Positions 15,820-24,014 of a DNA stretch of 42,329 nucleotides are shown piece by piece; within the stretch, counting starts at the first letter, position 1; each line of letters begins with the position of its first letter. Under the pieces are notes generated by a model. The model had not been told where the DNA came from. It saw only the letters and a program-made list of their open reading frames with translations, and made no database searches. The position numbers and the translations under genes are program-made. This stretch comes from an uncultured Nitrosospira sp. Lineage in GTDB: Bacteria; Nitrospirota; Nitrospiria; Nitrospirales; Nitrospiraceae. Location of the stretch: contig CAADGK010000023.1 of the NCBI GenBank assembly GCA_900696515.1, forward strand, positions 1 through 42,329, written 5' to 3'.

Positions 15820-17166
15820 ATGGCTCATCTCCAGTCGGCCCACGCGGAATTGTCCGAATCCATCCCCTTTTCATTGTTCGAAGGCGACTTTCTCACGCGT
15901 GTCTTTCAGCGCTTGGGTATGGGCAGTTATCGCGGGATCGATCTCGTGAAGCGCAGTCTCGTGCTGATCTCCATAACGTGGGTACCCTTGGCTATCTTGG
16001 CCGTTGCTGCGGAACTCCATTGGATTCAGCCGCCAGGTCAGAATTTCTTTATGGATTTCGCGGCCTACGGACAAATGCTTCTCAGTCTGCCCATCTTTCT
16101 GATCGCGGAGCGAGTGATCGATTGGCAGACACGTGAAGCCTCGCGCTGTTTCATCACGGCCGGTGTGGTCGAAGCAGGGGATGCAGCTCGCTCGGTGCGA
16201 ATCAATCGGCGGCTGAAACAGTTGCGCCATTCCATTTGGCCCGACCTTGGCTGTATCGCGCTCGGTTATGTCCTGACGGCATCTTGGATGGTTCCAGAGA
16301 TGCTGAATGACCGGGACACATGGCATGCCATGGGCCCCATTTTTCAGTTGCCGCCAAGAACCTGTGACAATCTGGGTAACTGTATTCAGGAACCGTCGGC
16401 ACCACTGACGTGGTCGATGTGGCTGCAGGTAATTGCCTTGGGGCCGTTTACGACCTATGAAGTGTTTCGGGAATCTCCTCAGCCACTGACGTGGCCGGGG
16501 CTGTACGAGTTCTTCATTGCTGGTCCGCTCACTACCTATTGGTGGTTGCGCTGGGTGGTAAAGATCGGACTTTGGATCTGGTATCTCTACCAGATTTCAA
16601 ATCTTCGACTGAATCTCGTGGCATCGCACCCTGATAAAACCGGTGGTATCGGGTTTCTCAGCGACGCGCAAACAAAATTCGGCCTTGTCATCTTGGCGTT
16701 TGGTATCAGCTTCGTAGCGCCGACGCTTCTGTATAAGTTGAAATTCGAAGGGGCAACGATTGCCGTATGGGCGGTTTGGGGCAGCGCGGCAGGTTTTGTC
16801 GTGGGAGCGCCCTTGTTCTTTACGTCGCCGTTATTCATGTTCACCAGACAGCTCTATCATGCGAAAACGCACGCTTTGGAAATTCTCCAGGAGCGGTCGA
16901 TGGAGCGGGCGAAAGCGTTTGAAGAAAAATGGTTAAACGCCTGCTCAAGCGGGAAGTATGAGGTCATGAGTGGGAGCGATCTGGCCGGCTTGGATGCGCT
17001 TAATCGTGTATACGACCATATCCATAAAATGCGGGTTGTTCCGCTGGATCTGCGCTCGTTCTCCGAACTTGTTTGGGCGGCGCTGGGGCCGATGATTCCC
17101 CTGTTGCCCTACGTGATCGATCTGCCTGAGCCATGGCTCAAAGCGATCGAGAAACTCGTGCGGTAG
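15820..17166 (+). CDS. Polytopic integral membrane protein
   Basis: This 448-residue protein has at least six hydrophobic segments: SLVLISITWVPLAILAVAAE, MLLSLPIFLIA, LGCIALGYVLTASW, FFIAGPLTTYWWLRWVV-KIGLWIWYLY, FGLVILAFGISFVAPTLL and ATIAVWAVWGSAAGFVVGA-PLFF. A cytoplasmic-looking helical C-terminal domain (AKTHALEILQERSMERAKAF) ends with another hydrophobic stretch. The motif ASHPDKTGGIGFLSDAQTKF between helices resembles the HPD-x-x-GG-x-GFL segment found in a group of uncharacterised bacterial membrane proteins. The ATG at 15820 has AAGG upstream; a GTG at 15811 would add three residues. It is divergent from the TPR operon and convergent with the FG-GAP gene. No transport or enzyme motif is recognised. 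Confidence 0.7.
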   Translation: MAHLQSAHAELSESIPFSLFEGDFLTRVFQRLGMGSYRGIDLVKRSLVLISITWVPLAILAVAAELHWIQPPGQNFFMDFAAYGQMLLSLPIFLIAERVIDWQTREASRCFITAGVVEAGDAARSVRINRRLKQLRHSIWPDLGCIALGYVLTASWMVPEMLNDRDTWHAMGPIFQLPPRTCDNLGNCIQEPSAPLTWSMWLQVIALGPFTTYEVFRESPQPLTWPGLYEFFIAGPLTTYWWLRWVVKIGLWIWYLYQISNLRLNLVASHPDKTGGIGFLSDAQTKFGLVILAFGISFVAPTLLYKLKFEGATIAVWAVWGSAAGFVVGAPLFFTSPLFMFTRQLYHAKTHALEILQERSMERAKAFEEKWLNACSSGKYEVMSGSDLAGLDALNRVYDHIHKMRVVPLDLRSFSELVWAALGPMIPLLPYVIDLPEPWLKAIEKLVR

Positions 17167-17275
17167 GTTGCATGAGCGTCCGGAGCGGAATGTGATGAAG
17201 TACGGTGGCGGGCCGTTGATCACTAGGTAAAGTCGCCGGATCGACCGGCCCGCCATCTGAATCTGTCGCGACTGG

Positions 17276-18739
17276 CTATTGGAAGATATAGACGGCGCCG
17301 CTGTCTGCAGCGCTATTGTCTGCTTGATTGCCCCCGACGCCGGTGGCGTTGCTGTCTTCGAATGGGGTTCCTCCAGCAATGGTGCCATTGTTCACCGCAA
17401 TCGCACTGCCAAATGAGTCTCCCGCTTCCCCATTGGAGGCTTTGATGTAGTCACGTTGGGTCCAGGTCGTGCCGCTGCGGGTGAAGACATAGAGGGCGCC
17501 GCTGTCGGACGCGCTGTTGTTTGCGCCGTCACCATTGATACCGGTAGCGGCACTGTCTTCTCCAGATGCACCGACCGCGAGGGTGTCTCCATGGACTGCC
17601 ACGCTGATGCCGAATTGATCGCCATTTTCCGTATTGGCTCCCTGCAGCAGAGCTTCTTGGGTCCAGGCGCCTGCGCTACGGGTAAAGACATAGGCAGTGC
17701 TGGCGTTATCGGTGCCGACTGCCAGGGTATTGCTGTCGAGAGAGAGGCTTCCACCAAAGCTTGAATTAGCTGTCGAGTTAGAAGCCTTCACATAGGCCTG
17801 TTGGGTCCAGGTGCTCCCGCTGCGGATAAAGACATAGACCGCTCCGCTGCCGCTGGCACTGTTGTCCCCCTGGTTCCCTCCGATACCGGTGGCGGCACTA
17901 TCTTCTCCAACGGCACCGACCGCGAGTGTGTCATTGTTCAGCGCGACACTGTTCCCAAATTGATCCCCGCTCTGGGAATTCGAGGACTTGATATAGGCCT
18001 GCTGTGACCAGGTTGTCCCACTTCTGGTAAAGACATACACGGCTCCGCTGGATGGGGCGCCTGTGCCGGTTTCAGACCCATTGATCCCGGCAGAGGCACT
18101 GTCTTCACCCTCCGCCCCGATGGCGATGGTGTTGCCGTCAATCGCGACACTATTGCCGAAATTGTTGAACCCAGCGGTAGAAGACTTGAGGTATGCCTGT
18201 TGGGTCCATGTGGTGCCGCTGCGGACGAAGACATAAGCAGCACCGGCCTGAGCAACGCTGTTGTCCGACTGGTTGCCATTGGATCCTATGGCATTGCTGT
18301 CTTCTCCCTGGGCTCCCACGACTATAGTGTTGCCGCTGATCGCGACACTGGTGCCGAATGTGTCAATATCATCAGGATTGGAGGCTTTCAAATAGGCCTG
18401 TTGCGTCCAGATGCCTCCACTGCGCACAAAGACATAGACTGCGCCGATGTCATTCCCGCTGTTGTCGGATTGATTGCCGTTGATGCCGGACGATCCACTG
18501 TCTTCATCCCATGCGCCGACGACCAACGTGTCACCATCAAGGGCCACGGCATGGCCGAAGTGGTCACCGGCACCGGTATTGGACGCTTTGAGATAGGCCT
18601 GTTGGGCGAGGGAGGATTCCGAGAGCGGGCTGCTTTGCCCGCAGTCGGCCATGCCGAGTGACGCACTGAGGATAAACAGCAAGCCTGCGCCTTGCCATAG
18701 GTGGTGGAGTCGTGGGTGTGAGAGAGATCCGAACGTCAT
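17276..18739 (-). CDS. Secreted FG-GAP repeat protein, predicted seven-bladed propeller
   Basis: The 487-residue protein has GGAGG five bases before the ATG and an N-terminal hydrophobic segment (GAGLLFILSASLGMADCGQ); cleavage may be before Asp, or the Cys may be lipidated although the lipobox is poor. Seven FG-GAP units follow with a core of FG-x-(S/A)-V-A-x-x-x-x-T-(L/I)-(V/A)-V-G-A, for example FGHAVALDGDTLVVGAWDED and FGISVAVHGDTLAVGASGED. Each is separated by a GAVYVFVRSG-x-x-W-TQQAYLKASN segment. Seven units fit an integrin-alpha-like beta-propeller. Unit five is shortened (GTDNAST) and unit seven reads GGTPFED instead of VGA. Metal-binding DxDxDG loops as in integrins are not obvious. 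A cell-surface role is inferred. Confidence 0.8.
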   Translation of the reverse strand: MTFGSLSHPRLHHLWQGAGLLFILSASLGMADCGQSSPLSESSLAQQAYLKASNTGAGDHFGHAVALDGDTLVVGAWDEDSGSSGINGNQSDNSGNDIGAVYVFVRSGGIWTQQAYLKASNPDDIDTFGTSVAISGNTIVVGAQGEDSNAIGSNGNQSDNSVAQAGAAYVFVRSGTTWTQQAYLKSSTAGFNNFGNSVAIDGNTIAIGAEGEDSASAGINGSETGTGAPSSGAVYVFTRSGTTWSQQAYIKSSNSQSGDQFGNSVALNNDTLAVGAVGEDSAATGIGGNQGDNSASGSGAVYVFIRSGSTWTQQAYVKASNSTANSSFGGSLSLDSNTLAVGTDNASTAYVFTRSAGAWTQEALLQGANTENGDQFGISVAVHGDTLAVGASGEDSAATGINGDGANNSASDSGALYVFTRSGTTWTQRDYIKASNGEAGDSFGSAIAVNNGTIAGGTPFEDSNATGVGGNQADNSAADSGAVYIFQ

Positions 18740-18889
18740 GTCTGCCTCCGGTCATGTGGATGTCGTGGGATGCAGTGGATCACAACACTGGCGTCATCAC
18801 CGGAAGATACCAACGATTGCTGTTCGTCCAAAGCAATACGTGAAAATCCGCAGGCACGCAGGAGAAGAAGAATTGAGCGGGGATGATTG

Positions 18890-18921
18890 AGTCTCTCGTG
18901 AAGCGTATATCGGGAGAGACT
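18890..18921 (-). terminator. Candidate terminator of the lysine-catabolism operon
   Basis: AGTCTCTC (18890-18897) and GAGAGACT (18914-18921) form an eight-pair perfect stem with a 16-base loop, 11 bases past the stop of the VOC gene in its direction of transcription. The following bases are only weakly T-rich on that strand. The rest of the gap 18740-18932 shows nothing else. Confidence 0.4.
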
Positions 18922-18932
18922 GCCGTATCAGG

Positions 18933-19532
18933 TCAGCGGGGCGCGGAGGATTTCATCAAGCTGTCGGCTTGCGGCGGCAGGAAGCCGAGGTAACCCCGGT
19001 GCCGTTCCGCCAACTCCAGGACCGTGAAGGGTTGGCCGTCGACCATCTCGGGGGAAGAAAAGATCTGCCGGAGGTGGCCGCCACGCTCTCCGACGATATT
19101 GCCGGCAAAAACCACGCCGTTCTGTTTCAACCGGGCGACCGCTTTCTCGATATCCTCGACTCGTACTGCGACATGGTGAAACACCTTGTCGCCGAACTTG
19201 TTCACCCATCCCGGAATGATACTGGTCTTGCCTCGCTCGTCCGGGTAGGCCTGATCCACGAAGAGGCCGGGATAGCCAGGTTTGCGATAGACCTTCGCGT
19301 ACCAGTCGTCGTACTGCAAGGTTTCATCGTATCCATAGCCCAAGGCCACAAACGGTTCGGCGCCCCGGTCGATGTCGTGGGTCCGGATGGTGACATGGTC
19401 GATGACCGGTATGAATCCGACCCCGGTTTCGTCGAGCATCGCCTTCAGGACGCCGGCAGCCTGGTTATGTGTGACATAGTCGGCGACCATCTGTTCCATG
19501 AGATTGTCCAAGGCTGCGGCCTGATCAGTCAT
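18933..19532 (-). CDS. VOC-fold metalloprotein, candidate Fe(II) dioxygenase in lysine catabolism
   Basis: This 199-residue protein shows two VOC-type beta-alpha-beta halves. His46 in IDHVTIRTHDID, His119/His120 in FHHVAVRVEDIEKAV and Glu173 in TVLELAERHRG give the His/His/Glu pattern used for a 2+ metal in glyoxalase and 4-hydroxyphenylpyruvate-dioxygenase-type enzymes. AAGGAGA four bases before ATG 19532 fixes the start; an upstream ATG at 19571 is less likely. It is the last gene after saccharopine dehydrogenase and ALDH7, separated from the ALDH by 112 bases with inverted repeats. DUF1338/HglS, a VOC-like Fe(II) enzyme, oxidatively decarboxylates 2-oxoadipate to 2-hydroxyglutarate downstream of aminoadipate in other bacteria. 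A similar reaction here is an inference; the protein is much shorter than HglS. Glyoxalase-like activity is an alternative. Confidence 0.7.
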   Translation of the reverse strand: MTDQAAALDNLMEQMVADYVTHNQAAGVLKAMLDETGVGFIPVIDHVTIRTHDIDRGAEPFVALGYGYDETLQYDDWYAKVYRKPGYPGLFVDQAYPDERGKTSIIPGWVNKFGDKVFHHVAVRVEDIEKAVARLKQNGVVFAGNIVGERGGHLRQIFSSPEMVDGQPFTVLELAERHRGYLGFLPPQADSLMKSSAPR

Positions 19533-19579
19533 AGCGTCTCCTTCCGAATCGGCAAGGACGTCATTCGTCATTGGTCAAA

Positions 19580-19626
19580 GGTCATTCGAATAAAGCCATC
19601 GTTCTTTTTGCGCGTGACGAATGACC
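19580..19626 (-). repeat. Inverted repeat inside the lysine operon
   Basis: GGTCATTCG at 19580-19588 and CGAATGACC at 19618-19626 form a perfect nine-pair stem with a 29-base loop, lying between the ALDH7 and VOC genes. Further copies of the same short words (CATTCGTCATTGGTC at 19562-19576, GACCATTGAC at 19623-19632) surround it, so this is a cluster of related GAATGAC/CAATGAC words. It could be a transcript-processing or partial-termination element, or a decayed intergenic repeat. Confidence 0.4.
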
Positions 19627-19644
19627 ATTGACTGCTGACCGTTT

Positions 19645-21174
19645 TCACTCTCCAAATTTAATGCCTTGTGCCAACGGCAGATCCGTTCCCCAGTTGACCG
19701 TGTTGGTTTGGCGGCGCATGTAGGCCTTCCATGAATCGGAGCCTGCCTCGCGGCCGCCGCCGGTTTCTTTTTCTCCGCCGAACGCGCCACCGATCTCGGC
19801 GCCGGATGTGCCGATATTGATGTTGGCGATTCCGCAGTCGCTGCCTGCCGCCGAGAGAAACCGTTCGCTTCGACGCACATCGTTCGAAAAGAGCGCAGAC
19901 GAGAGTCCCTGCTGGACGTCGTTCTGCATCGCGATCGCTTCGTCGATCGTCTTGACGGTCATCACGTAGAGAATGGGCGCGAAAGTTTCGCGCTGCACGA
20001 CCGGCCAGTGGTTCTGTGCCCGCACGATCGTCGGTTCGACAAAATAGCCTGGGCGGGTCAGCACGCGCCCTCCATGGAGAATCTCTCCGCCTTCTTTCTT
20101 GATCTCGTCGAGCGCGGCCCGATAGCCTTCCACCGCCGCCTGGTCGATGAGCGGTCCCATGAGCACCTCTTTTTCCAGCGGATTGCCGATCTGGACTTGC
20201 GCATAGGCTTTGACGAGCCTGCCGACGAGTTCCTCATAGCAGGACTCATGCACGATCAGACGCCTGGTCGTCGTACAGCGCTGCCCGGCGGTTCCGACCG
20301 CGCCGAAGACAATGGCCCGCACGGCAATATCCAAGTCGGCGGTCTCGTCCACAATGACGGCATTGTTGCCGCTGAGTTCGAGGAGGGTTCGGCCTAACCT
20401 CTGGCCGACCAGCGATGCGACTCTCCGGCCGACCGGCACCGAGCCGGTGAAGGAGATGAGCGGGAGCCGCTCATCCTGTACCATCTGCTCGATCAGTGTG
20501 GGTTGATCGGCAATGAACAGCGAAAAAATGCCGCTATAGCCCTGTTGCTGCATCACCCGGTTGCAAATCTGTTGGACAGCCACGGCGCAGAGCGGCGCCT
20601 TCGGCGAGGGTTTCCAGATCACGGTATCGCCCGCGATTGCGGCCAGGAAGGCATTCCAGGCCCAGACCGCCACGGGAAAATTGAACGCCGTGATGACCCC
20701 CACCGGACCGAGCGGATGCCACTGTTCGCTCATGCGGTGCGCCGGACGTTCGGATTGCATGGTGGCGCCGTAGAGCATGCGGGACTGGCCGACGACGAAA
20801 TCGGCCATGTCGATCATCTCCTGAACTTCTCCGTCGCCCTCGGCCTTGATCTTTCCGACCTCCAGGGACACCAGCGTACCCAGTTGATCTTTCTTCTCCC
20901 GGAGAGCCTGGCCGATCAGGCGAACGATCTCGCCTCGCTTGGGGGCCGGGACCATACGCCATGTTCGAAACGCCTCCACCGATTCTTTCACGATGCGCTG
21001 GTAGTCTTCGAGCGCACAGGGGTAGACGCCGGCGATCTGCTCTCCCGTCGTCGGGTTGATCGAGGGGAGCAGGGTTCCGTCATTGCGGCCGGACCACCAG
21101 CCGTTGCCGGTACTTCCACCTGAGTTGACGGCCTGGATGCCAAGATCCCTCAATGCGGAATGACTCGTGCTCAT
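19645..21174 (-). CDS. ALDH7-type alpha-aminoadipic semialdehyde dehydrogenase
   Basis: The 509-residue enzyme oxidises 2-aminoadipate 6-semialdehyde (in equilibrium with piperideine-6-carboxylate) to 2-aminoadipate with NAD(P). Aldehyde dehydrogenase residues are complete: Asn165 in ITAFNFPVAVW, Glu266 in LLELSGNNAVIV and catalytic Cys300 in GTAGQRCTTTRR. The strings LELSGNNA and GQRCTTTRRL are typical of the ALDH7 (antiquitin) subfamily rather than general ALDHs. ATG 21174 overlaps the stop of the upstream saccharopine dehydrogenase gene as ATGA, and GGGAGG lies nine bases before it, so the two are translationally coupled. An in-frame extension upstream to 21342 is only overlap with that gene. 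The context strongly supports a lysine degradation role. A general betaine-aldehyde-type substrate is less likely. Confidence 0.9.
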   Translation of the reverse strand: MSTSHSALRDLGIQAVNSGGSTGNGWWSGRNDGTLLPSINPTTGEQIAGVYPCALEDYQRIVKESVEAFRTWRMVPAPKRGEIVRLIGQALREKKDQLGTLVSLEVGKIKAEGDGEVQEMIDMADFVVGQSRMLYGATMQSERPAHRMSEQWHPLGPVGVITAFNFPVAVWAWNAFLAAIAGDTVIWKPSPKAPLCAVAVQQICNRVMQQQGYSGIFSLFIADQPTLIEQMVQDERLPLISFTGSVPVGRRVASLVGQRLGRTLLELSGNNAVIVDETADLDIAVRAIVFGAVGTAGQRCTTTRRLIVHESCYEELVGRLVKAYAQVQIGNPLEKEVLMGPLIDQAAVEGYRAALDEIKKEGGEILHGGRVLTRPGYFVEPTIVRAQNHWPVVQRETFAPILYVMTVKTIDEAIAMQNDVQQGLSSALFSNDVRRSERFLSAAGSDCGIANINIGTSGAEIGGAFGGEKETGGGREAGSDSWKAYMRRQTNTVNWGTDLPLAQGIKFGE

Positions 21175-22259
21175 CGAAAGCAGCCTCCCAATTCGTTGTC
21201 CAAGAAGTTTCTCAATAAGACGGATTCCTGAGTGATGAATCCATGGTACTGCTCGGGACGGGTCAAGACAAGGTCCATGACGCAGCAGACACTGGACGCG
21301 GTCGTCACCTGGATGGCCGACCAGAGCTTGCCCTTGATGCATTGCGGGTACACTTTCTTCACGTAGTTTTCCTCGAAGAATCCGTCCTTGTTCGTGCCGG
21401 CGACCGACGCGTAGATCAACACGACGTCTTGCAGCGTCTGCGGCACGGCCCGTTCGAGGACGCGTTTCAAGGTCTCCCGGTCTTCATTGAGCTTGAGGTC
21501 CTTCATCAGGAGATGGATTTTTTCACAGTGGCCGGGATAGCGAAGCGTCTTGTAATTCATCGTGCGGACTTTGCCGGCATAGCTATCGGCCAACGTGCCG
21601 AGTCCACCCGACGTATTGAACGCTTCATAGAGCAGGCCGTCCAGTTCGATCGTCTCGTAGCCTTCGAGCGGCTGAAGCGGGACCTTTTCACCTTCTTCGA
21701 TGCCATAGCAGACATTGCCGTATTCGTTGATCAGTCCATCGGTCGACCAGGTCAGCGAATACTTCAGCGCATTGCTGGGGTGGACCGGCAGCGCACCGAC
21801 GCGCATCTTGACCGTCTCCAAGGTCTCAAAATGTGTCATGAGCTCGTGCGCCACGATACTGATGAACCCCGGCGCCAAACCGCATTGCGGCATAAAGGCG
21901 TGGGTGGCCCCCGCGCTCAACACTTTGATCTGGTTGGTAACCTCGACGTCTTCCGTGAGGTCGAAGTAATGCAGCCGATGGGTCAACGCCAGGCCAGCGA
22001 CCGTGGGGTTACAAAAATAGGGGAGGCTTGAGAGCACGGCATCAAACCGATGGGCGGCAATGTAGGTGCCGACGGCATCCGGATGCCGCACATCCAGGAG
22101 GCACGGCGTCACGCGCTCCAGCTTGAGACTGTCGACGAGATGGGTCGGCGCCTCCAGGCTCATGTCGCCGAGATGGACTTCGTACCGACCGGACTGATTC
22201 AGAAGACACGCGATGAGGGAGCCGATTTTTCCGGCTCCGAGCACCAACACACGATTCAT
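21171..22259 (-). CDS. Saccharopine dehydrogenase family protein (or lysine 6-dehydrogenase)
   Basis: This 362-residue protein has an N-terminal Rossmann motif GAGKIGS at residues 8-14 and the conserved saccharopine-dehydrogenase segments YFDLTEDVEVTNQI, MPQCGLAPGFISIVAHEL and KVRTMNYKTLRYPGHCEKI. The family splits saccharopine to glutamate and aminoadipate semialdehyde, or, as lysine 6-dehydrogenase, makes the semialdehyde directly from lysine. Both activities feed the ALDH7 encoded by the next gene (ATGA overlap). No lysine-ketoglutarate reductase partner is in the window, which leaves the direct lysine 6-dehydrogenase reading open. The ATG at 22259 has GGAG 14 bases upstream, rather far. 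A TATAAT on the same strand at 22273-22268 would give a very short leader, but no good -35 accompanies it. Confidence 0.85.
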   Translation of the reverse strand: MNRVLVLGAGKIGSLIACLLNQSGRYEVHLGDMSLEAPTHLVDSLKLERVTPCLLDVRHPDAVGTYIAAHRFDAVLSSLPYFCNPTVAGLALTHRLHYFDLTEDVEVTNQIKVLSAGATHAFMPQCGLAPGFISIVAHELMTHFETLETVKMRVGALPVHPSNALKYSLTWSTDGLINEYGNVCYGIEEGEKVPLQPLEGYETIELDGLLYEAFNTSGGLGTLADSYAGKVRTMNYKTLRYPGHCEKIHLLMKDLKLNEDRETLKRVLERAVPQTLQDVVLIYASVAGTNKDGFFEENYVKKVYPQCIKGKLWSAIQVTTASSVCCVMDLVLTRPEQYHGFITQESVLLRNFLDNELGGCFR

Positions 22260-22327
22260 GATCGTGCATTATACTCCACCGTCATGTTCCGGCCACGTGG
22301 TTTGAATATTGGCGCAACGTCCGGTCG

Positions 22328-22648
22328 TCAACTCGATTCATGAGAATCGATGACGTATTGCGGAGGGACGGTCGATTCCGTCGTGACGTGACTGTATCGG
22401 CAGGGGGGAATATCCGCTTGCAGCCTTCGCAAGAGGGTCGTCATCTTCATCGTGCCGGGCACCTCGCAGATCCAAACGTGCATGCCGGATTCCAATTCAT
22501 CGAAGTGGCGTTGCACGCGAAAGCTCGGCTGTTCCATGAAGTAAGCGGAGAGAAAGCCGTTGACGGCCGTCACCACCCAGGGATGGTCTTTGATGTAGCG
22601 GTAGGTGAGCCGCAGCTCAGTGAGCGTGGATTGGTCTTCATGCTCCAT
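22328..22648 (-). CDS. Hypothetical protein, 106 aa
   Basis: A small soluble protein without signal peptide or membrane segment. It has an N-terminal helical part (LTELRLTYRYIKDHPWVVTA), a middle part with FRVQRHFDELESGMHVWICE and a C-terminal part with two Cys (IPPCRYSHV). I do not recognise a family. ATG 22648 is chosen; a TTG at 22666 would add six residues, and neither has a strong ribosome site. It sits just upstream of the saccharopine dehydrogenase gene on the same strand (68 bases), so co-transcription is possible. Confidence 0.5.
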   Translation of the reverse strand: MEHEDQSTLTELRLTYRYIKDHPWVVTAVNGFLSAYFMEQPSFRVQRHFDELESGMHVWICEVPGTMKMTTLLRRLQADIPPCRYSHVTTESTVPPQYVIDSHESS

Positions 22649-22721
22649 TGATGCGCACTTTCTCAATTGTGGTGTATCTCAGGATCATCGGGGCTATCTC
22701 CCATGATGCGATGCAGTGCCG

Positions 22722-23180
22722 TCACATTCGTCTGACCGCTTTTTGCCCAAGCGTCTTGACCTTATCTTCATCCCCTGGCATTTCCTTTAAGGAAATCTGA
22801 ACGGTGGTTTCTCCTTTCTTGATAAAGAGGTTCACATACTCAAGTCCATGCATGCCTCGGTCGAAGAACGCTTCATCGCCGAGGCCTTTAACGACCAGAG
22901 GGCTCTTGGATTTCTTCCGCCCGCGCTCGATGCCGTCGGCAGGAATGACCATGACTGACATGTCACCTGTGCCATTGGCAAATTCATAGTTGCACCAGGC
23001 AGCACGTCCTTCCTGGTCGGCTTTTGGACTTCCTATGAGCTTCCCAACGACTTGCTCAACCTCCGCTTCCGTCAAGAGAGAGCAGGGGGCCGGTGCCGCA
23101 TCAGAACGAGTATCAATGCCCAGACTTCCAATTCCGATTGCCATAGCGGTGAAAAGACGACTTGTTGGTATCCACCTCAT
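22722..23180 (-). CDS. Exported DUF3558-like protein
   Basis: This 152-residue protein has a signal peptide (SRLFTAMAIGIGSLGIDTRSDA). The mature part starts with APCSLLTEAEVEQVVGKLIG and continues with AAWCNYEFANGTGDMSVMV, giving two cysteines in the spacing of DUF3558/DUF3298-like small exported proteins (CSLL...CNYE), and then GLGDEAFFDR and LFIKKGETTVQI. AAGGAGA lies seven bases before ATG 23180 and fixes the start; an upstream ATG at 23216 is rejected. The probable Cys pair may form a disulfide outside the cytoplasm. Function unknown. The gap 23181-23408 shows no feature. Confidence 0.65.
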   Translation of the reverse strand: MRWIPTSRLFTAMAIGIGSLGIDTRSDAAPAPCSLLTEAEVEQVVGKLIGSPKADQEGRAAWCNYEFANGTGDMSVMVIPADGIERGRKKSKSPLVVKGLGDEAFFDRGMHGLEYVNLFIKKGETTVQISLKEMPGDEDKVKTLGQKAVRRM

Positions 23181-23408
23181 CGGGCTCTCCTTGCTGACCG
23201 GTTTTACTATCAACATCTAAAGAAACATCTGGCTATTCTACTGTGTCGAGATAGGTACGTCTATTGTGGAAATACGCCTGATGCCGGATGATAAAGGGCT
23301 GACCACGTGCGCGGATTTCTTGGCAGTTCAGCCTCTTGATCTGTCTACCGTACGGAGAGTAGCATCAGAGTGTTACATCGCAACCGCCTCATTCAGGAGG
23401 TGGTGATC

Positions 23409-23636
23409 ATGGTCCTCCGTGGAGCACAGTTCCATCGGTTCGGACCTGCCGGGTGTGGATTTCTCACCAGACGGGCCCTTCCCTCGTACCAGACCAGATT
23501 CAGGCAGGAACAGTTCGATGTCGTCCATCCGCCGCAAGAAGGCCGGATGACGAGCCGGTATGTGATTGGACTCTACGGAAGAGATCTCTACTGGCAATCT
23601 CACAAAGGACTCGCATCGTATGGTGCGAGCAGGTGA
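23409..23636 (+). CDS. Small hypothetical ORF, 75 aa
   Basis: ATG 23409 has a strong AGGAGG eight bases upstream, which is the main support. The product is basic and polar (FHRFGPAGCGFLTRRALPSY, GLYGRDLYWQSHKGLASYG) with no membrane segment or known motif. Its stop lies three bases before the ATG of the next small ORF, consistent with coupled translation. It could be spurious; the paired arrangement and ribosome site raise it above background. Confidence 0.4.
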   Translation: MVLRGAQFHRFGPAGCGFLTRRALPSYQTRFRQEQFDVVHPPQEGRMTSRYVIGLYGRDLYWQSHKGLASYGASR

Positions 23637-23639
23637 TGT

Positions 23640-23819
23640 ATGTCGTGGGCATATTGGGGAATCGTCATCGGGCTCAGCGCAATGATAATCATGCTGATTG
23701 CATGCATACGCCTTCTTTCTTTTGATCGCAACGAGGACCTGCTGTCCTCTAAGCGGGGGGCCGGCGGATCAGTCGATAGGGATTCGGATCCGTCAACCAT
23801 CCATAGACGCGCCGCGTGA
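23640..23819 (+). CDS. Small membrane protein, 59 aa
   Basis: A 59-residue ORF starting at ATG 23640 with AGGTG upstream. It encodes one transmembrane helix (YWGIVIGLSAMIIMLIACIR) followed by a charged tail (FDRNEDLLSSKRGAGG, ending DPSTIHRRAA), a classic small-membrane-protein layout. It begins three bases after the stop of the 75-aa ORF. No family is recognised. The following gap 23820-24014 holds nothing I can name. Confidence 0.45.
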   Translation: MSWAYWGIVIGLSAMIIMLIACIRLLSFDRNEDLLSSKRGAGGSVDRDSDPSTIHRRAA

Positions 23820-24014
23820 AGGTGGTGCATCGGCTAGTCCTTTGTAAGCACGCGGCTGTAGGGGATTCTTGTGTGGCAAGCGTAGGAGCCTGAAGGCGTG
23901 GGGCGTCCGCCGGCAATCACGGGGCGATCTGACGCTCAATGAGGCGAAGGAATGATCGGTAGGGGAAGACAATCCGCAAAGCTTATTTGGATGTACGGTC
24001 TGTTTCGCACCTGA

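Noticed and set aside
19645-21342. Longer ALDH start at 21342
   Set aside because: The added 56 codons overlap the saccharopine dehydrogenase gene and have no ALDH homology pattern; ATG 21174 with ATGA coupling is better.
22268-22273. TATAAT on the reverse strand just before the saccharopine dehydrogenase ATG
   Set aside because: No -35-like hexamer at the right distance (GTGGCC), and it would leave almost no leader.
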